From assembly GCA_963578605.1 (NCBI GenBank), contig CAUZEA010000039.1, positions 1-46,907 on the forward strand: a stretch of DNA of 46,907 bases, written 5' to 3'. The notes under the pieces are model-generated. The model ran no database searches. It was given only the letters and a program-made list of their open reading frames with translations, and had not been told where the DNA came from. A program made the translations under genes and the position numbers. The DNA comes from JAKVCB01 sp963578605 (GTDB lineage Bacteria; Planctomycetota; Planctomycetia; Pirellulales; Lacipirellulaceae). Below, piece by piece: positions 25,845 through 34,684 of the stretch. Within the stretch, counting starts at the first letter, position 1. The number at the start of each line of letters is the position of its first letter.

Positions 25845-27533
25845 TTAAATCGAAGCTTCTTCAACTTCGAATTGCATTTCGTCAGGCCGGTTAAAAATAT
25901 AAATGGTCCCTTGAATCACGACGGGAACGACATAGGGCTGTCGGTTAAATACACGGGCGTTGGCACGGCCCCCTCGGCCGAACATTCTACCACCGTCCTC
26001 TCGACCGAACATTTCGCCACCACCCCCGGCAAGACCGATTTGGTTTTGCCCCGATTGCAGGGTGTACATCCGGTTACTGGTCGCAACTGCTGAACGCATG
26101 CCACCACGGGTTTGAATAGGATTGACACGTACTTCCTGGACTTCAATTTGGAGCGGTGCATTAGCGCATTCTGCAATGAGGAAGTAAAGCCATCGCTGAT
26201 CCATTTGTAAACTCATTCGAATCGGCAAGCGTTTATATTCCACTCCGGCGAGCGTAGGGTCCCAGTCCCCTTGGATGGCAATCGGTTGTTTTTCTGCGTC
26301 GACGTATCGGAAGGAAACGAGTTGGGTATTCTCGTCACCCCCCTCGGGATCTCCTTTGGCAAAGGCCCCTCCCATTCCACCGAAATCTCCATCCATGCCA
26401 AATCCACCACCGTAGCCTCCTTCCATGCCAAATCCACCACCATAACCGCCGTCCATATCCCGGTCGCCACCAGCGCCACCAGCGCCACCAGCGCCACCAG
26501 CGCCACCAGCGCCACCAGCGCCACCAGCGCCACCAGCGCCACCAAAGCCACCAGCGCCACCAGCGCCACCAAAGCCACCAGGACCCCCTTCCATACCATA
26601 TCCGCCACCATAACCACCTGCCATTCCCTCCTCACCGAATGCGTCGCCACGGCCTTGCTGCACAGGTACAAGGATGCGACCTTTTGCCCTGCTCTCTCGT
26701 GCTGCCGCTCTGCCAACTTCGAGCGAATCGATCACACGAACAGCCGCGTTTGAAAAACGAGTTGATCCGGCTGCCTTGTTCGTATTCGCAATCACTTGGA
26801 GCATGGTGGTGTAGACCCAAAGATCTTCCTGGGTTACCCAGATTCGCATTGAGGAGGGCCGTGCATTGAACGTGAGTCGACTTCGAACCATATCTTGATC
26901 AACCCAATAGACGAGGAAATCGAGCTTAGGCGGGTCCTCTTGTTCCTGGTTGCTTTTGTTGTTGGGTCCGGAACGACCCAATTGACTGGCAGACACCATT
27001 TGCTCGATCTGTGCGATATCGATAATCTGCTGACCCATGCCCCTCCCCATTACATTGGGGGTTCGAGAACCTTCGGGTAACTCAAGAGCCTTCACTGTTT
27101 GCGGCAATTCCTTGAAGTGATTCTTCGCGTAATTCAGGTAGGTGTCACGCATATCGGGATGAATGTCATTACCGAACTTCAGTTGGATAATGTTTCGTTG
27201 GAAGCGGGGACCAAGTTGCGTGGGCCACGTGAGAACGGCATCCTGTTGGACAGCGTAGAGTTGCTGCCAGAGTTTGGTTACCTCGCCAGCCTGTTGCTCG
27301 ATTTGTTTTCGCTGTTCTTTATTAACCTGTTCATTGGGGTGAAAAACCTTGTCCCACAGACCTTTTTGTGACGTGAATTCTTGCTTGATCTTGGTTTTGT
27401 TGGCTGCATAAAGCTTGCTCAAATTGCTTGACGCCCGAAACCAACAACCCAGACCAATCAACACGACAAGCGCCGAAAGCAACCAAAAATGGTGCTTCAC
27501 CGCCCAGTTCAATAAAACGCGAATCTTATCCAT
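25845..27533 (-). CDS. Single-pass membrane protein with polyglycine-alanine tract, PilM cluster
   Basis: A 562-residue protein. One membrane helix (residues about 15-31, HFWLLSALVVLIGLGCWF) is followed by a helical periplasmic region (33-150) and a conserved-looking segment (205-275). A Gly-rich tract at 304-395 is dominated by GGA repeats, and a C-terminal fold contains LIAECANAPLQIEVQEVRVN (452-471). That last segment resembles the ferredoxin-like folds of PilN/PilO-type pilus proteins and of Akkermansia Amuc_1100; this is recalled by eye, not aligned. The ATG has AGGAGC nine bases upstream, and that site overlaps the TAG stop of the PilM gene, so the two are translationally coupled. The likely role is an inner-membrane alignment component of the secretin machine. 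Confidence 0.7.
   Translation of the reverse strand: MDKIRVLLNWAVKHHFWLLSALVVLIGLGCWFRASSNLSKLYAANKTKIKQEFTSQKGLWDKVFHPNEQVNKEQRKQIEQQAGEVTKLWQQLYAVQQDAVLTWPTQLGPRFQRNIIQLKFGNDIHPDMRDTYLNYAKNHFKELPQTVKALELPEGSRTPNVMGRGMGQQIIDIAQIEQMVSASQLGRSGPNNKSNQEQEDPPKLDFLVYWVDQDMVRSRLTFNARPSSMRIWVTQEDLWVYTTMLQVIANTNKAAGSTRFSNAAVRVIDSLEVGRAAARESRAKGRILVPVQQGRGDAFGEEGMAGGYGGGYGMEGGPGGFGGAGGAGGFGGAGGAGGAGGAGGAGGAGGAGGAGGDRDMDGGYGGGFGMEGGYGGGFGMDGDFGGMGGAFAKGDPEGGDENTQLVSFRYVDAEKQPIAIQGDWDPTLAGVEYKRLPIRMSLQMDQRWLYFLIAECANAPLQIEVQEVRVNPIQTRGGMRSAVATSNRMYTLQSGQNQIGLAGGGGEMFGREDGGRMFGRGGRANARVFNRQPYVVPVVIQGTIYIFNRPDEMQFEVEEASI
26349..26624 (-). repeat. Gly-rich coding repeat tract
   Basis: A run of GCCACCAGC-type 9-base units (core about 26466-26580) encodes (GGA)n, flanked by GYGGGFGMEGG-type units. 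It forms residues about 304-395 of the 562-residue membrane protein. Confidence 0.85.
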
Positions 27534-27546
27534 GTTGTTTTAGCTC

Positions 27547-29856
27547 CTACCGAATACTGGTATTGGCAGTGGCCGTGTCATACTCATCTGGTCCCGCTTC
27601 GTCATTGCGTTTCCCTTGTCGAATCGACCGCGATTTTTGTGACCATGCGAATTGAATTACGAAATCGTATTCCCGCAATTTCCAGCGGACAGGTTCTTTA
27701 AATTCTTCCTCCTGGTTACCCTGCTGATTGCCGGGCACACCTGGGGTCCGCAACCCCATGAAACGTTGCGCACCTTGTTCGCTGGTTGCCTCAGGATCGT
27801 ATTGCACCTCATAAATCTTGTTCTGGGTCACCACGATAGGGTGGCTAATGCCGAGATCGGCAATTGGCACATCGATCAGTTCACCATTTGGTCCATCGGG
27901 AAGTTGCACACTTCCTTCCTCCAGCTGCTTGATGAAGGTGTTCTGCAGGAAAGGTTGGCCTTCGTTGTAGGGATCGCTGTTGTGGAAATGGTATCCATTG
28001 AGCTGAATCACCCACCCTGGCCCGGAAGGTCCTTCCACGGCTCCAGCTGTCTCATCTCCATCCCCAAAACCTTGGCCGCCAACACCATTGTCACCGAAGG
28101 CATCCTCCGCTCCAAAGCCGCTCGCATCACCCGGGATATTGTTATTCGCGGGCACATTTTCCCCGCTCTCCTGACTATCCTCGGTAGCCTCAGCCTCGCT
28201 CTGGTCTCCGCCCGCAGCGTCTTCGGTAGAAGAGGATTCACCCGTCTGATCAACAAACTCGGTGTGTGATTGGGTATAGAGAGACTGCACACCGGTAAAC
28301 CATTGGGAGAGATCCTCGAAATACTCGCAGTCCATGTGTTCGATGTGTATTTCAGTCCGACCCGTCACATCGTCGTCCGTTTGCGCGCGTTCTTCCGCTG
28401 GGCGCTCATCGATTGGCAAAGCGGCGTCGATTGCCTTTAACAACTCCAGCCATAGCAACCGGCCTTCCACATTGGTTTGCAAGTTCTGCCCGATTTCCAC
28501 GATCCCATCAAACTTCGACTTCAAGTTTGAGTTCTCGCTGGCCATCGAACTGGCCTGCTGCGACCAACTTTGGGACTTCTTGATCGCCTGTGCCATTGTC
28601 GGCGCCGATACTGAATCGATATCGACACTTTTGAACGCGGAATAATGGCTGGCGTAATTGATCGTCAGGCCAATCATTAACAAAGCGGCCGCCGCCACGA
28701 TCCACGGTTTTTTGGCACGCACGAGCCGTGCCGTTACGATCTGCTCGGGCAAAAGATTGGTGCTGATCTGGCCCCGCCCCAATGCCTGGACACAAAGCCC
28801 ATATGCAACGGGAAAGGTGAGTTGATTCTCGGTAAACTGTTGGGTTGCAGCGACACTGCCCCCAACCAGGTTGGCAAACTCGTTTACCGGCGTTACCTTC
28901 TGGTCGAGGTTTTGGGACAAATAGCGTTGCAAACCGGGCAGTTTCACCGCATTGCCCAGTAAAATCACCTCTCCCAACTGAACGTCGCGATTGTTGCTGG
29001 AAAAGAATCCCAGTGACCGCTGGATCTCGGCAACCAAATCGCTAAAGACAGGCCGCATTGCCCGAAAGACTGCCTTGGGATCCTCGGCCTTTATCGCATT
29101 GCGTTTGAGGTGTTCGGCTTTAGCAAAAGTGAGTCGCAACCCTTTCGACAAAGCCTTCGTGAAATGATTGCCCCCAATGGGAATATTGCGTTGCCAGACA
29201 CGATTCCCGTTGGTGATCACTAAATCGGTGGTATCTGCACCCAAGGAGATCGCAACGATCGAATCATTCGTTTTTCCATCGCCTTCGCTAACAGAGGCAA
29301 GATTGCCAAACCGATCAAAACAAACATAGTTGTAAATCGAAAGCGGCGCCAGTTGTACGATTTCGACGTCGATACCCACCTCTTCAAATGGCTGCAGGAT
29401 TCGCGAGACCTGGTCTCGCTTTATCGCGAACAAGCCAACTTCCGTATCAAGGGCGTATCCTTCGTCCTCGCTGGTCCCCGCCAGGGACTGGTAATCCCAA
29501 ACGACATCCTCCAGGGCAAACGGAATCTGTTGTCGAGCTTCGTATTTGACGATGTCGGGAATCTTCTTCTTCTCAACCGGCGGCAACTTGATAAATCGCG
29601 TCAAGCCGCTTTGGCCAGGAACGGAAATTGCCACTTGATCGTCTTTGACCTCATTGCGCGACAAAAACTCCTCAAGTGCCTCGCGGATCAACTCCTCGCG
29701 GTCAGCTTCAGGTTGGCTCAAAATCTTTGGGTACTCGATGTAATCGAAAGCCTCGATCACGATCCGTCCGGCATCCTTTTCGTGTGGGCGGCAACGAAGC
29801 GCTTTCAGCGCACACTGCCCCACGTCAATCCCCCACACTGCGCCAGAATTTGCCAT
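27547..29856 (-). CDS. pilM: PilM-like ATPase fused to membrane and periplasmic domain
   Basis: An actin-fold pilus assembly protein, 769 residues from the ATG at 29856 (AGAGG nine bases upstream; a TTG two codons earlier is possible). The N-terminal 350 residues are PilM: phosphate loops GIDVGQCALKALR (about 11-23) and SLGADTTDLVITNG (about 206-219), and adenosine loop LLGNAVKLPGLQRYL (about 301). Unlike ordinary PilM, which is cytoplasmic and ends near 350, this one continues. It has LLPEQI near 371, a membrane helix (about 386-402, WIVAAAALLMIGLTINY), then a coiled coil, a globular part, an acidic Gly/Ser-rich linker (545-615) and a C-terminal domain. LLPxxI plus a helix is the usual PilN start, so I read this as a PilM-PilN fusion. 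It is the first gene of the cluster. Confidence 0.88.
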   Translation of the reverse strand: MANSGAVWGIDVGQCALKALRCRPHEKDAGRIVIEAFDYIEYPKILSQPEADREELIREALEEFLSRNEVKDDQVAISVPGQSGLTRFIKLPPVEKKKIPDIVKYEARQQIPFALEDVVWDYQSLAGTSEDEGYALDTEVGLFAIKRDQVSRILQPFEEVGIDVEIVQLAPLSIYNYVCFDRFGNLASVSEGDGKTNDSIVAISLGADTTDLVITNGNRVWQRNIPIGGNHFTKALSKGLRLTFAKAEHLKRNAIKAEDPKAVFRAMRPVFSDLVAEIQRSLGFFSSNNRDVQLGEVILLGNAVKLPGLQRYLSQNLDQKVTPVNEFANLVGGSVAATQQFTENQLTFPVAYGLCVQALGRGQISTNLLPEQIVTARLVRAKKPWIVAAAALLMIGLTINYASHYSAFKSVDIDSVSAPTMAQAIKKSQSWSQQASSMASENSNLKSKFDGIVEIGQNLQTNVEGRLLWLELLKAIDAALPIDERPAEERAQTDDDVTGRTEIHIEHMDCEYFEDLSQWFTGVQSLYTQSHTEFVDQTGESSSTEDAAGGDQSEAEATEDSQESGENVPANNNIPGDASGFGAEDAFGDNGVGGQGFGDGDETAGAVEGPSGPGWVIQLNGYHFHNSDPYNEGQPFLQNTFIKQLEEGSVQLPDGPNGELIDVPIADLGISHPIVVTQNKIYEVQYDPEATSEQGAQRFMGLRTPGVPGNQQGNQEEEFKEPVRWKLREYDFVIQFAWSQKSRSIRQGKRNDEAGPDEYDTATANTSIR

Positions 29857-30350
29857 AATCAAGAGCCTCTATTCCGTTCTATCGATACCATCGCCGCAAT
29901 CCCGTAAAGATGGATTGCTTGCTTCATCTTCCACTTCCGTTCGACGACAATTACCAAGAATAAAGGGAAAGGTAAGTTCGCGACGAAACAACTGTCGTCC
30001 GAACCAAGAACGTCGTTAGAAGCGGGCGCCTCTCTTATGCTCTTTAGTCAACCGATCCGGTTACCCAATGCGTGCCGTCCGGTCCTCATTTACCAATCAT
30101 GGCAGCTTGCAAAAACACGATAAACCCAAATGGGTTTACGAGTTTCACCACCGAGACCAAACTGGGAGTCGTACCGGGTCCGGGCATCGTCACTACCTAT
30201 ACTCTCCATTGTACTCGTGTCCCTTCAAATGAGTAGTAGAAGTTACCAAGTCACCGATAGCCACAAGACGTCACAATCGGTAGAACTTGACACAGGCCGG
30301 ACGCACATGAAATCCTCAGCTGCCATAATCTCCATAACCCCTTTTCTGAA
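29857..30350. other. Divergent intergenic region, pilM cluster versus GH38-like gene
   Basis: About 490 bases hold the promoters of both directions. I see no gene. No promoter hexamer pair is clear. The one distinct site is the 18-base palindrome at 30121-30138. Confidence 0.35.
30121..30138. promoter_or_regulatory. Perfect 18-bp palindrome, possible operator
   Basis: TAAACCCA-AA-TGGGTTTA has perfect 8-base arms around two bases. It lies in the region shared by the pilM cluster (start 265 bases away) and the GH38-like gene (213 bases away). The symmetry suits a dimeric DNA-binding protein. Confidence 0.4.
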
Positions 30351-33032
30351 ATGACTTTGCGACACACAACCATCTTTCTCCCCTGCCATAGCCTGCACGA
30401 TTTTCCAGCTTTTCTCGGCGGTTCGGAGGCCGATTCCCTGCTGGCCGCATGGACAACGGCGTGGCACCCGGAACTAATCGCCTCCACAAAAGGGATCCCG
30501 TCGTGGCAACGGGCAGACGATCCACCCGAGCCCGAATCACTTGCTGGGGAGCTTCTCTTGGTCCCGGAAACTGCCCACCCAGTGCTCCCGACCAACTGGC
30601 TGGACCGGTTCCGCGCTACACATCCGGTCAATCCCCCACCCATCGTTGAGATGAGAATGCGGTCCCAGATAATTGACGCGCTCAGCGAGGTCGGTCTTGT
30701 GCATGACGACGCAATCGATGCGGAACTCGTAAGAGAGTTTTTTGGGTTGGGGTACTGCTACCTGCAAGTGGAGCTGCTTACGCATGCTATGCAGTACCAC
30801 AACATTATCGAACCACAGGAATTGTCGCAGGCGACGGTCACCGCTGCCGAAGCAGCGGTCCACGGAGATATCCATCGAGCCCGCGACCAACTGGAACGGG
30901 CTTTTGACTTGCTCACGCAGGCTCGCCAGCACTCCTATCCGGTCGATCCGTACTTCATCGACGTGCAATTGTTCTCGACAGGTGTGAATGACCAGGCGCT
31001 GCACGACTGTTTAGTGTCCGGCCATCCCCTGAACCTGCTTGCCAGTGGTTCGGAAATCGAACAGCTTGCCAGACAATCACCAAAAACGCTGGCCACGCTC
31101 AAGCAATCTATTTCCGCGGGATCAACTTCGGTTGTCGGTGGCCCTTACAGTCAAGGTAATCTGGGAAACCTGTCACCCGAGCATCTCCTCGCTGAATTCA
31201 TTCACGGAAAATCAGCCTATCGGACAACCTTGGACTCGGACGTAACGGTTTTTGGCCAGTTTGCATGTAGCACCGCTCCTCTCTTACCTCAAGTATTACA
31301 ACAACTACAATTTCGAGGGGCAATGCTTTCGACCTTCGACGGCACTCGCAAACCACCAAGTGAGCAAGCGAAAACTCGTTGGCAGGAAGCCGGTAATTGT
31401 GTGATGGACGCGCTTTCGGTTACGCCACAAGACACGTCCAAATCTGAAACTTTTCTCAGCCTGTCTGATAACCTGGGCCACTCAATTCAATATGACCACG
31501 TGGCAAGTCTGTTATTCGCGGGATGGCCAGGTGACGAGAGCTCGTGGTACGACGATCTTCGCAGCACGAGGCGTTACGGGCCAGTGCTGGGTAAATTTGT
31601 AACTCTCGAGGATTACTTTGACGAATCTGCAACGGCGGATTACTGGCTGACCTGTCAGATTCCGCCCAGGCCACGACAGCGGCTTGTGTCGGCAGTTGTC
31701 GGTCACTCACCCGATCCGCTATCGCAACGGGCGTCCGACTTCACCACGCAGGTTTCCCAAATCCACAAGCAACTGCTGATCGGACTGGCAAACGTCGTGG
31801 TCGGTAACGAGCCGGTATCGGGTGTGGCTTCGTCACCGCTGGAGCGTTTGAGTGATCTGATTGGCGAACCTTCTGGTAATCCATCTGAGACCACTCATAC
31901 AGTCGGAATCAATGCGTGGAGTTTTGACCGCAGCATCCCAGTAACTTTTGTCGGTCAGGAGGTACCTGCATTGGGATTTTCTACATCTGCAGAAAATCCG
32001 GCTCCGCTCAACCTTCCCCTGGCCGTTGAGAATCGATTGCGCAACGAATACCTGGAACTAACAATCAACGGGGCGACAGGAGGTATTCAATCTATCAAAT
32101 CACATCGTGACCGAACCACAAGAATTTCGCAGCGGCTGGTTCGCTGTTGCCCGGAAGATCCACCAGCGGCTGCCGACGACCTCGAAACATACTCTGGAAG
32201 TTCGCAAATGAAGGCCGACTCTGTTGAGATCACACGGTGTGACCAATACGCAGGGGCACTTACTTCAACAGGGGCGATTTTGGATGGGGAGGATCACCCG
32301 GTTGCCCGGTTCACCCAATGCGTAACTCTTTACCGAGGGGCCCGCGAGTTGGTCGTCGATGTGCAATTTGATGACGTGTCGCCGGTCTCCGGAGATCCCT
32401 GGCGAAGTTACATTGCCAGCCGAATCATGTGGGCGGACTTGAGTATGGATATCCGCTATGGCTCGAATTGGCTTGGCCTCCCGGTAGCTGGGAGGTACAT
32501 CGAGAGTGGAGAATGGATTGAAATTCGCGAAGTGTCGGTAGACAGTCGTTCGATCACGCTATCCCCCTGGGGATTGCCTTGCCACCGCCGAATTGGTGAT
32601 CGTGCCCTCGATACACTGCTCATCGTTGATGGCGAAACGAGCGTTAACTTTCGGTTTGGCCTTTGCCTGGACACCGTTTTCCCCATGAAATCGATCTTGG
32701 GATCGTTAACCCCACCGGGCGAGTGTGTTGCGAAGGTCTCAAGCACGTCCGGTTCCCGGCATGGTTGGTTTTTGCACGCCAGTGCAAAGAACGTACTTGT
32801 GACTCATCTAGGGAGGCGTACCTCGGGAAATGCCGACCTTTGTTTGCGTCTCTTGGAAACCGAAGGCCGGGCCACCCAAGTGCGAATCTCTGCCTGGAAA
32901 CCGTTTCAAACCGGAAAAACCACCAGTTTTTCGGATCAACCGCGCGCCGAGTTATCTGTGAATGAAGGCGATATTGTCCTCGAACTCGAACCACACCAAT
33001 GGGTACAATTGGCCGGTCGTTTCGCAACGTAG
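30351..33032 (+). CDS. Large GH38-like protein of unknown function
   Basis: An 893-residue protein with no signal peptide and no membrane segment. The N-terminal half has an alpha/beta pattern with a His-Asp motif (HSLHDFPAFLGGSEADSLLA) and AWTTAWHPELIA. The C-terminal half (from about 560) begins LRNEYLELTINGATGGIQSI, which closely follows the start of the beta-sandwich of GH38 alpha-mannosidases (NxxxxxxxDxxTGGIxSL). I therefore place it near GH38/GH57-type glycosidases, but the canonical catalytic motifs are not obvious. It may be a non-catalytic relative. The start ATG has no clear ribosome-binding site. It runs towards cmk with 93 bases between, including a small tandem repeat. Confidence 0.6.
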   Translation: MTLRHTTIFLPCHSLHDFPAFLGGSEADSLLAAWTTAWHPELIASTKGIPSWQRADDPPEPESLAGELLLVPETAHPVLPTNWLDRFRATHPVNPPPIVEMRMRSQIIDALSEVGLVHDDAIDAELVREFFGLGYCYLQVELLTHAMQYHNIIEPQELSQATVTAAEAAVHGDIHRARDQLERAFDLLTQARQHSYPVDPYFIDVQLFSTGVNDQALHDCLVSGHPLNLLASGSEIEQLARQSPKTLATLKQSISAGSTSVVGGPYSQGNLGNLSPEHLLAEFIHGKSAYRTTLDSDVTVFGQFACSTAPLLPQVLQQLQFRGAMLSTFDGTRKPPSEQAKTRWQEAGNCVMDALSVTPQDTSKSETFLSLSDNLGHSIQYDHVASLLFAGWPGDESSWYDDLRSTRRYGPVLGKFVTLEDYFDESATADYWLTCQIPPRPRQRLVSAVVGHSPDPLSQRASDFTTQVSQIHKQLLIGLANVVVGNEPVSGVASSPLERLSDLIGEPSGNPSETTHTVGINAWSFDRSIPVTFVGQEVPALGFSTSAENPAPLNLPLAVENRLRNEYLELTINGATGGIQSIKSHRDRTTRISQRLVRCCPEDPPAAADDLETYSGSSQMKADSVEITRCDQYAGALTSTGAILDGEDHPVARFTQCVTLYRGARELVVDVQFDDVSPVSGDPWRSYIASRIMWADLSMDIRYGSNWLGLPVAGRYIESGEWIEIREVSVDSRSITLSPWGLPCHRRIGDRALDTLLIVDGETSVNFRFGLCLDTVFPMKSILGSLTPPGECVAKVSSTSGSRHGWFLHASAKNVLVTHLGRRTSGNADLCLRLLETEGRATQVRISAWKPFQTGKTTSFSDQPRAELSVNEGDIVLELEPHQWVQLAGRFAT

Positions 33033-33055
33033 CACGAGCCGCATGAGAGCACAGA

Positions 33056-33097
33056 GAAATCACCAGCCATACCAACGAAATCACCAGCCATACCAAC
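33056..33097 (+). repeat. 21-bp tandem duplication before cmk
   Basis: GAAATCACCAGCCATACCAAC occurs twice in direct succession (33056-33076 and 33077-33097) in the space between the GH38-like gene and cmk. Confidence 0.85.
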
Positions 33098-33125
33098 CGG
33101 CAGTCGAAAGTGCTGCTGGCTTGCC

Positions 33126-33773
33126 ATGATCGTAACTATTGACGGCCCAGCGGGAGTTGGGAAAAGCAGCGCGGCACGTCGCCTGGCTCAACGCCTCGGG
33201 TTCCATTTTCTCGATACCGGAGCGATGTATCGGGCTGTAACACTGGCCGTGATCGAAAAAGGTATCGATCTGGCCGACGCAGATGCGTTGCTACAGGTAG
33301 CCCACAGCGTGGAAATCGTCCTGGATGAAGATAGCGTGATTCTCGACGGTCGCGATGTTACTGCAACGATTCGCTCTTTTGAGATTACTACCTCGACCCG
33401 CTACGCAGCCGATCATCCCGGCGTGCGTGAGCGGCTCGTCAAATTGCAACAAGACGCTGCTGCCGGCGTCGATGTGGTTACCGAAGGCCGCGATCAAGCC
33501 ACGGTCGTTTTTCCCGAAGCGGAATGCAAGATATTTTTGACTGCCAGCCAAGAAACTCGTGCCCAACGCCGTCATCAAGACCTGGTAGCTCGGGGTGAAA
33601 AAATCACCTATGAAGAAGTGCTGGAAAAACAGCGTACCCGCGATCATCGCGACAAAACGCGTCCGGTGGGTGCCCTACGGAAAGCCGACGACGCAATTCA
33701 AGTGGTCACCGACGGCATGACACCTGAAGCAGTTGTCAACCACTTGGAAGAAATCGTACGCACCCATATGTAA
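33126..33773 (+). CDS. cmk: Cytidylate kinase
   Basis: Phosphorylates CMP and dCMP to the diphosphates in nucleotide salvage and RNA turnover. The 215-residue size is typical. The P-loop GPAGVGKSS is at residues 7-15, followed by RLGFHFLDTGAMYRAVT (substrate-binding). Further family marks are TEGRDQATVVFPEAECKIFL and a lid with RAQRRHQDL. The family usually has GRDIGTVVFP; here the position reads GRDQATVVFP, a small departure seen in related lineages as far as I recall. plsC follows almost directly (14 bases) and rpsA after that, an arrangement in which cmk and rpsA are neighbours in many bacteria. Confidence 0.95.
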   Translation: MIVTIDGPAGVGKSSAARRLAQRLGFHFLDTGAMYRAVTLAVIEKGIDLADADALLQVAHSVEIVLDEDSVILDGRDVTATIRSFEITTSTRYAADHPGVRERLVKLQQDAAAGVDVVTEGRDQATVVFPEAECKIFLTASQETRAQRRHQDLVARGEKITYEEVLEKQRTRDHRDKTRPVGALRKADDAIQVVTDGMTPEAVVNHLEEIVRTHM

Positions 33774-33787
33774 TCGAGGTGACCCTT

Positions 33788-34444
33788 TTGCTTGGACAAC
33801 TTTGGTACACCGTGGTTTGTAGCTGCTGTTGGTTCGTCGCGCGGATTGCGTTCCGTTTGCGGGTAATCGGCGGCGAACAACTTCCCCAGGATGGTGGTGT
33901 GTTGATCCTCTCCAATCACCAAAGTCACCTTGATCCCGTACTGGTGGGCATTGCCAGCTCCAGGCAGCTGCGTTTTCTCACCCGTGATACCTTATTCTTC
34001 TGGCCACTGAAATGGCTAATTGGGTCGTTAGGTGCCATTCCAATCAACCGAGAGGGGATGGGTCTGTCGGGCTTGCGGACATCGTTACGAGTTCTAAAAG
34101 ATCAACAACCGCTACTGGTGTTTCCAGAAGGTACACGCACACATGATGGCAACCTGCAACCGTTGCAATCTGGTTTCTGCGTTATTGCCCGTCGCTCCCG
34201 GGTGACGCTCGTACCGGTCGCGGTCGCCGGATCGTTTGATGCCCTGCCCCGGGGACGTATGGTACCCCGGTTTCGACCGATTGTCGTGGCTTTTGGTGCA
34301 CCCATTGATCCAGGGGAAATTCTCGATAAGGACAACCAGCAACTGGTCGATCTGCTGACCGAACGCCTCGCCGAAACCTTCCATCGGGCCTCGACTTTTA
34401 GGGCAACTCGTCAAGGCAGAAGCCCTAAGGATAAGGAAAACTAG
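33788..34444 (+). CDS. plsC: 1-acyl-glycerol-3-phosphate acyltransferase (PlsC family)
   Basis: Transfers an acyl chain to lysophosphatidic acid, making phosphatidic acid at the inner membrane. The protein has about 218 residues with an N-terminal hydrophobic segment (LWYTVVCSCCWFVARIAF), the catalytic NHQSHLD (HX4D) near residue 42-48, GAIPINREG and the FPEGTRTHDG substrate motif. I chose the TTG at 33788 because GAGGTGA (33776-33782) lies at good spacing before it; a GTG at 33779 is in frame but overlaps that site. The short gap to cmk suggests one transcript. The Arg/Lys-rich tail (RQGRSPKDKEN) is unremarkable. Confidence 0.92.
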   Translation: MLGQLWYTVVCSCCWFVARIAFRLRVIGGEQLPQDGGVLILSNHQSHLDPVLVGIASSRQLRFLTRDTLFFWPLKWLIGSLGAIPINREGMGLSGLRTSLRVLKDQQPLLVFPEGTRTHDGNLQPLQSGFCVIARRSRVTLVPVAVAGSFDALPRGRMVPRFRPIVVAFGAPIDPGEILDKDNQQLVDLLTERLAETFHRASTFRATRQGRSPKDKEN

Positions 34445-34523
34445 GTCGGCGTGGCGACTTCTACATGTGGCGTTCGGGGATGAGTGGCAGTTTGGGGCTA
34501 CCGCACCGTGCCCTTTACGGCAA

Positions 34524-34552
34524 TTGTCGGGGCTAACACGATCTGTTAGCAT
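34524..34552 (+). promoter_or_regulatory. rpsA promoter with inverted repeat over the -10
   Basis: TTGTCG (34524-34529) and TAGCAT (34547-34552) are separated by 17 bases, a good housekeeping sigma promoter match. GCTAAC (34532-34537) and GTTAGC (34545-34550) form a perfect inverted repeat across the spacer and -10, which could bind a repressor. Confidence 0.5.
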
Positions 34553-34565
34553 ACCCGGTTCCCCT

Positions 34566-34684
34566 TGCGAACTTGTTTAGTAGGTCGTCTCTGTTGGTCG
34601 GTCGAGTTCGCAGGAAGCGAGTTGAGGACAGCCCCCTCTCGCCTGTGGGCAAAGTTTCCCTACGTGACAGATACAAGCTGTCCT
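34566..34684 (+). promoter_or_regulatory. Structured 5' leader of rpsA
   Basis: Two long hairpins fill the leader. One pairs TGCGAACT (34566-34573) with AGTTCGCA (34605-34612). The other pairs AGGACAGC (34625-34632) with GCTGTCCT (34677-34684) and holds a smaller GGG/CCC stem. They lie between the promoter and the ATG at 34714. Leader structures of this kind serve autoregulation by ribosomal proteins elsewhere; here that is inference. Confidence 0.45.

Noticed and set aside
26213..26716. Open frame with repeated VAL units opposite the Gly-rich tract
   Set aside because: It is the shifted-frame reading of the 9-base coding repeat of the membrane protein gene.
27040..27070. GGGTTCGAGAACC resembling a tRNA T-arm
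   Set aside because: It lies inside an intact coding frame and no cloverleaf can be built around it.
30095..30120. TGGCAGCTTGC resembling a sigma-54 promoter
   Set aside because: The spacing between the GG and GC elements is too short for a -24/-12 promoter.
30537..31004. Minus-strand frame opposite the GH38-like gene
   Set aside because: Shadow frame without protein-family features.
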